A stretch of 64,000 nucleotides of DNA from Tubiluchus corallicola (lineage: Eukaryota > Priapulida > Priapulimorpha > Priapulimorphida > Tubiluchidae): positions 330,001 through 394,000 of the forward strand of contig JAQGDQ010000155.1 of assembly GCA_030141605.1 (NCBI GenBank), read 5' to 3'. Numbering within the stretch: position 1 is the stretch's first letter; the number at the start of each line of letters is the position of its first letter. Below the pieces are notes generated by a model. The model was not told where the DNA came from. It searched no databases and saw only the letters and a program-made list of their open reading frames with translations. Of the stretch, positions 59,877 to 64,000 are shown one piece after another. The translations under genes and the position numbers were made by a program.

Positions 59877-60372
59877 CTTTAATGCTGAGAGAAATCCAAT
59901 TACCTTGTGGAATCGTGTCCTTAATGCTGAGAGAAATCCAATTAGCTTGTGGAATCGTGTCCTTTAATGCTGAGAGAAATTCAAGTTAGCTTGTGGAATC
60001 GTGTCCTTTAATGCTGAGAGAAATTCAAGTTAGCTTGTGGAATCGTGTCCTTTAATGCTGAGAGAAATTCAAGTTAGCTTGTGGAATCGTGTCCTTTAAT
60101 GCTGAGAGAAGTCCAATTAGCTTGTGGAATCGTGTCCTTTAATGCTGAGAGAAGTCCAATTAGCTTGTGGAATCGTGTCCTTTAATGCTGAGAGAAGTCC
60201 AATTAGCTTGTGGAATCGTGTCCTTTAATGCTGAGAGATATCCAATTAGCTTGTGGAATCGTGTCCTTTAATGCTGAGAGAAATCCAAGTTAGCTTGTGG
60301 AATCGTGTCCTTAATGCTGAGAGAAGTCCAATTAGCTTGTGGAATCGTGTCCTTTAATGCTGACAGAAAATC
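59877..60372. repeat. 43-bp minisatellite directly upstream of the glycosyltransferase
   Basis: About 11 copies of TTTAATGCTGAGAGAAATCC plus AATTAGCTTGTGGAATCGTG and TCC. Two subtypes alternate (AAATCCAATTAG / AAATTCAAGTTAG / AAGTCCAATTAG). Confidence 0.97.
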
Positions 60373-60447
60373 CAAATACCATGTGTTCATAATTGGTGAC
60401 TTGACGCAAAAGAAGACCTCTTCCAAATACAGTAAACTCATGATACC

Positions 60448-61464
60448 ATGAAACAACTTGCTAGCTATAGACCTCAACTCTTGCTGCTTGCAGCCTTTCT
60501 CTTGTACTTTCTTGCGTTGTCCTACAATGGTAGATTTCTGTTCTCCAAGAGCCAAACAAACGTTGTCAAGGAGTGGCTCGATGAAGTGACAAACAGACAA
60601 AAAGAAAAAAGTCTTTTCAACTTCTCAAGAACGTCGGAAAACTTCTTAGAAATGTGTAGGATGATCCAAGCCAAGGGGCTTCTGCCCTTTGTTACTTTCT
60701 CTAACGAGGGTTTCAGGGATTTTACGTTAAGTTGGTTGTGCAATACCAAAGACATGGGCATTCATGAGAACGTCATAGTTATAACTACAGACGAAATTAC
60801 AGCTAAAGTGTTACAAGTGAAATGGCCAAATTTGGGCATATATTACCATCAGGAAAGGACCGACCTTCAAGGAAAGTACGAATATGAAATGCAGGAGTAC
60901 AGAGACATCTTGCTTCTGCGAATCAAACTGTTATTGTTTTTACTGGAAAACAATATTTCCTTCCACCATTTTGAAACAGACGCCGTATGGATCAAAAATC
61001 CGTTGCCGCTGCTGTCAGAATATCACGGATATGACGTCATTGGTGCACACATAGGTCGCAATTTAGACCAGCATAACTTAACCGTCAACTATTTGTTCGC
61101 GAACTCGACACCAGGGGGCGCGTCCATTTGGCGGGAAATGGTTCGTCTGGTGCAAGATGACGTCAGGCATAAATACGAGCAAGATGTGTTGGACGATTTG
61201 TGTAAGAGAAACTTTGGTGGAGCAAAGTGTGCCTTATATCCGTACAGCCAGATTGCTGACGGGATGGTATACAGAGATAAGGGCATGAAAGAAGAAGCCA
61301 CTCGCCCTTATATAATAAATAATAATTGGTTAGTGGGTGTGAAAAGAAAAGTACGTAGAGCAAAAGTAAAGCAACACTGGTTTTTGGACCGTCACGGGGA
61401 TCTGTGCATCAAACAGGACTTGAGTAAAAAGATAAATGTGGACGAAATACAATATCGAGACTAG
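60448..61464 (+). CDS. Type II membrane glycosyltransferase, Nucleotid_trans (nucleotide-diphospho-sugar transferase) type, 338 aa
   Basis: Residues 1-8 are a short cytosolic tail, about 9-27 a signal-anchor helix (LLLLAAFLLYFLAL), followed by a luminal stem and a catalytic domain from about residue 75. A DxD-type motif, HFETDAVWIKNPL (ETDAVW at 176-181), matches the metal/nucleotide-sugar site of the Nucleotid_trans family. Further family-like stretches are FVTFSNEGFRDFTLSWLCNT (81-100) and VIVITTDE (109-116). Potential N-glycosylation sites lie at 58, 169, 210 and 219. It should sit in the Golgi and transfer an activated sugar; donor and acceptor are unknown. The CDS is a single intact exon. 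An ATG at 60440 opens a three-codon uORF (ATG ATA CCA TGA) whose stop overlaps the main start. A possible acceptor (caaatacag) lies about 16 bases before the ATG. A 43-bp minisatellite ends about 75 bases upstream. AATAAA at 62086 is a plausible poly(A) signal. Confidence 0.88.
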   Translation: MKQLASYRPQLLLLAAFLLYFLALSYNGRFLFSKSQTNVVKEWLDEVTNRQKEKSLFNFSRTSENFLEMCRMIQAKGLLPFVTFSNEGFRDFTLSWLCNTKDMGIHENVIVITTDEITAKVLQVKWPNLGIYYHQERTDLQGKYEYEMQEYRDILLLRIKLLLFLLENNISFHHFETDAVWIKNPLPLLSEYHGYDVIGAHIGRNLDQHNLTVNYLFANSTPGGASIWREMVRLVQDDVRHKYEQDVLDDLCKRNFGGAKCALYPYSQIADGMVYRDKGMKEEATRPYIINNNWLVGVKRKVRRAKVKQHWFLDRHGDLCIKQDLSKKINVDEIQYRD

Positions 61465-61779
61465 ACTTATACTCCTATTAATTATTTGTTTTGTTTTTGT
61501 GAAAACGATTATTGGTCTTCGTTTCGTTATTAATGCAAAATGCATAATTACTGAATAACCATAAGAAAGTTTCTGTGATAGCCTAGGGCACTCTTCTGTA
61601 TTTTTTACGGTCTTTCAGTAATTTCGCATATTTGAGGTAACAGACAATAGCTTTGCAAAAGATGCTTATGTTCTTTCTAAAGCAACATTAGCGAAAATGG
61701 TGGATTTTCGTGGGCTACGTTTATTAAACCTTTTTTGGAGTTTTGGACATGTTTAGGTCTTGTATTACAGTTAGTCAGT

Positions 61780-61827
<48 letters not shown>

Positions 61828-61900
61828 CGTAAACTTAATATTACAGTTAGTCAGTCAATCAGGCTTGCACTAAGTTATCTCAGTCGAGTCTTTCTTCAAA

Positions 61901-61938
<38 letters not shown>

Positions 61939-61966
61939 GCGTGTGCGTGTGCGTGTGTGTGTGTGT
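61780..61966. repeat. TA and TG microsatellites in the glycosyltransferase 3' region
   Basis: (TA)n about 61782-61827, then CAGTTAGTCAGTCAAT appears on both sides of it, then (TG)n with TGCG units about 61905-61966. Confidence 0.9.
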
Positions 61967-62085
61967 TGCTCTGTTGTCTGCGTTTTTTATGCTTGAACCA
62001 CTATTCTATTTATATGTGCTTTCGTTGTTTAGACGTATAATGTTTTAAGACGTTTTTCTTTGTCTCTTGCTTTGCTCAACGGTTC

Positions 62086-62091
62086 AATAAA
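62086..62091 (+). terminator. Candidate poly(A) signal of the glycosyltransferase gene
   Basis: AATAAA about 620 bases after the stop; the implied 3' UTR contains a TA run (about 61780-61827) and a TG run (about 61905-61966). No nearer AATAAA was seen. Confidence 0.4.
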
Positions 62092-62320
62092 ATCGAACTT
62101 ATCGAAGAGTGTTGCATGTTGCTAATATTTAGGCTACACCGAGTAAGCAATCCGTAACGGGCTGTGAAGTAACTGTTTATTAACGAATAAACACTTTTTA
62201 TTATATCATCCATGATTCCGTCTATAATCTTCGTTTTAGTAATATTTCCGATAATGGATGACAAACCTATTAAATCTTCTTTTCGCTTAATCGTCAAACT
62301 TGCTTACTACTCAAAGCAAA

Positions 62321-62903
62321 ACCGGACCCAATCTTAAACGGCAGGTTAAAACAATCTACTCTTTAAAATATTGAAAGGAAGCATACAATTTTACGAAAGA
62401 ATTATTACCACAGAAACACAATTTTACGTTCGCGCCACTAGTTCTTCGCTGTTACATACATTTCGCTGGTTAGACTGGCACTAGCACCTGTATTTTGGAA
62501 ACGCATTACACAAAAACGGGTGGTGTACCTTTCAGTTCAGAGGTGTTAGTTTATGACGTACTATACACGTTCGACAGCTCGCGCGTGAGTACAACGGTAA
62601 ATTCGAATTTTTCTGTCAAAACTTGCTTAGTTTTAGTACAACACACCAAATATCTTACATAATATCTGTATCTTTACATAATATCTGTGATATTATCTTA
62701 CATAATATCACACACCAAATATCTGTAGCACTGTACTTCAATTTTCGCTTTTGCAAACCCGCGCAACACGCTCGTGGAATATTTTTTATATTGAAAATTA
62801 TATTAGTTAGCGATGTCATCACTAGTTGGGTTGGCCCAGCTTTAATTAAATTTTGAATCTATTATATAGGCATCAGAAACGCTTTTGCAGTATTAATTGA
62901 GTT
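62321..62903 (+). repeat. Dispersed repeat family B, copy 4
   Basis: Begins ACCGGACCCAATCTTAAACG; shares GAAAGAATTATTACCACAGA, GCTCGCGCGTGAGTACAACG and GATGTCATCACTAGTTGGGT. It has an internal local duplication of CTTACATAATATCTGT (about 62655-62725). Confidence 0.85.
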
Positions 62904-64000
62904 AAAATGTCTGCTTGTCATCGATTTGAAAGAGGATAGCACACGAAAAATCATCTTGTGTTTTATTAATGTTTTTGATTGCAGCTTTACTAACCATTCC
63001 TATATCGAAAGTAATTTTAAGGTATTGTCGTGGAAACTACGAAAAAGTGTTAAAATTTAGGAATTTATAAGCAACTTAAAAGTTTTATATTACATAGTTC
63101 TAAGTTTATTTGACACCCATAGAAAGATTACAATAAATAGATAACATTATAGTAAAGAGAATGTATTTCAAATTAATGATTAAAGATTAAATTATTGTCT
63201 TAGCTAGAAGTCGAGTTAGGTGTGGCACAACATGCTATGATCAGCTGATGGTTGACCCACTTAAGAGGACTGCTCACGATTACAGATTTGATGACGTAAC
63301 TCCTATGCGCTGAAACTCAGTGCGCACTAGGTAATTAAACAAAAGGAATTGCGTCACAACTGAATAACAGCTGAACTGAGAGGTACAGGGCCAGTTTTTG
63401 AGCAATGCCTATCCGAGATGCAAGCACTGTACTCGTCTAACTAACGATTCATCTCCTAACAACGGATGAATACATGACCTCCCGCGACAAAGCTAATTGT
63501 GAAGACGCAGATCGGCAGGTAAAACTGCTTGGAGAGTAAATTGCCAGCAGTCACCAACTCAATGACTAATCAGGTTTGGCATTGTTTAAATTTCTTAGCT
63601 AAGCACAATTTAATGTTAGTTGACGCAAATCATCAACCAGCAAGCGAACACACAAGAGATTAATCGTTTATTTTCCGTAAAATGACACAAATGAAGAGCC
63701 CAAGATATTTATTTTTATAAATATTTATTGTATAAACTATCTTTTTTCTTTATAATTATATCTAATAATCAAGAAGTACAGTCTGCTTAATAATAATAAC
63801 AAAAACAACAACATTAATAATAACTAACCAACACAAACGCAGCATCATCACGTGATTTTTTTGCAATGAAATTACTAAAATGTCCTTTTCTACAGATAGA
63901 GCAAAAAGTGAACAAATTACTTCATAACTATGAGTAAAAGAAAGCCGTGTTAAATAGTGATTTTGATTAAATTGGTGATTAAATTATTAAATTAATAACC
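62904..64000. other. Gene-free end of the window with family C repeats
   Basis: Family C matches at 63160-63345 (relative to 4560-4770) and at 63930-64000 (relative to 4520-4590, running off the window). A stretch at 63350-63420 (CTGAACTGAGAGGTACAGGG) resembles 51385-51430. No gene seen. Confidence 0.5.

Overview
This is an AT-rich, intron-rich, repeat-dense window from a eukaryotic nuclear genome, almost certainly a non-vertebrate metazoan. The evidence is GT-AG split annexin genes, a rhodopsin-family GPCR, secreted thrombospondin-type-1 (TSR) proteins, a type II Golgi-type glycosyltransferase, CR1/L2-like and BEL/Pao retroelements, a 5S-rRNA-like element and degenerate TTAGGG-type repeats. 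I cannot name the species. The recognisable host genes are all on the + strand.

Layout. (1) 1-2510: the 3' end (last two coding exons) of one annexin gene. (2) 6855-21801: a complete paralogous annexin gene, eight coding exons, 320 aa, with phase-consistent junctions and a poly(A) signal at 21906. Its introns hold a CR1-like element broken by a MITE, a palindromic MITE, an hAT-like element with 8-bp target duplications, and a large foldback element. (3) 22267-23795: a minisatellite of about 60 copies of a 25-bp unit. (4) 24455-25680: a copy of the DNA that lies upstream of TSR gene 1. (5) 25790-27890: a decayed BEL/Pao retrotransposon (- strand). (6) 29738-30691: an intact single-exon class A GPCR. 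(7) 31245-32740: a 5'-truncated non-LTR retrotransposon (- strand) lying between two CA/TG tracts. (8) 36670-41306 and 47038-53743: two tandem genes for small secreted cysteine-rich proteins. Each has a 55-nt signal-peptide exon, a TSR-like region over two exons and an identical-length 79-nt last exon with a shared motif (CTMWC...ALDLRTLQC). Copy 1 has an extra mucin-like Thr/Pro repeat exon that carries an apparent one-base frameshift; copy 2 is open throughout. (9) 60448-61464: an intact single-exon Nucleotid_trans-type glycosyltransferase, with a 43-bp minisatellite just upstream. (10) Several MITE families, foldback elements, minisatellites and microsatellites fill the rest.

The genes do not form a pathway visible from sequence. 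Local duplication is the main theme: annexins in tandem, and TSR proteins in tandem with a further copy of the 5' flank. The most novel item is the TSR-like gene pair: exon lengths and intron phases are conserved while the N-terminal region has diverged into a mucin-like repeat in one copy. Exon models come from reading splice sites, frames and paralogue alignment by eye; no database search was run.
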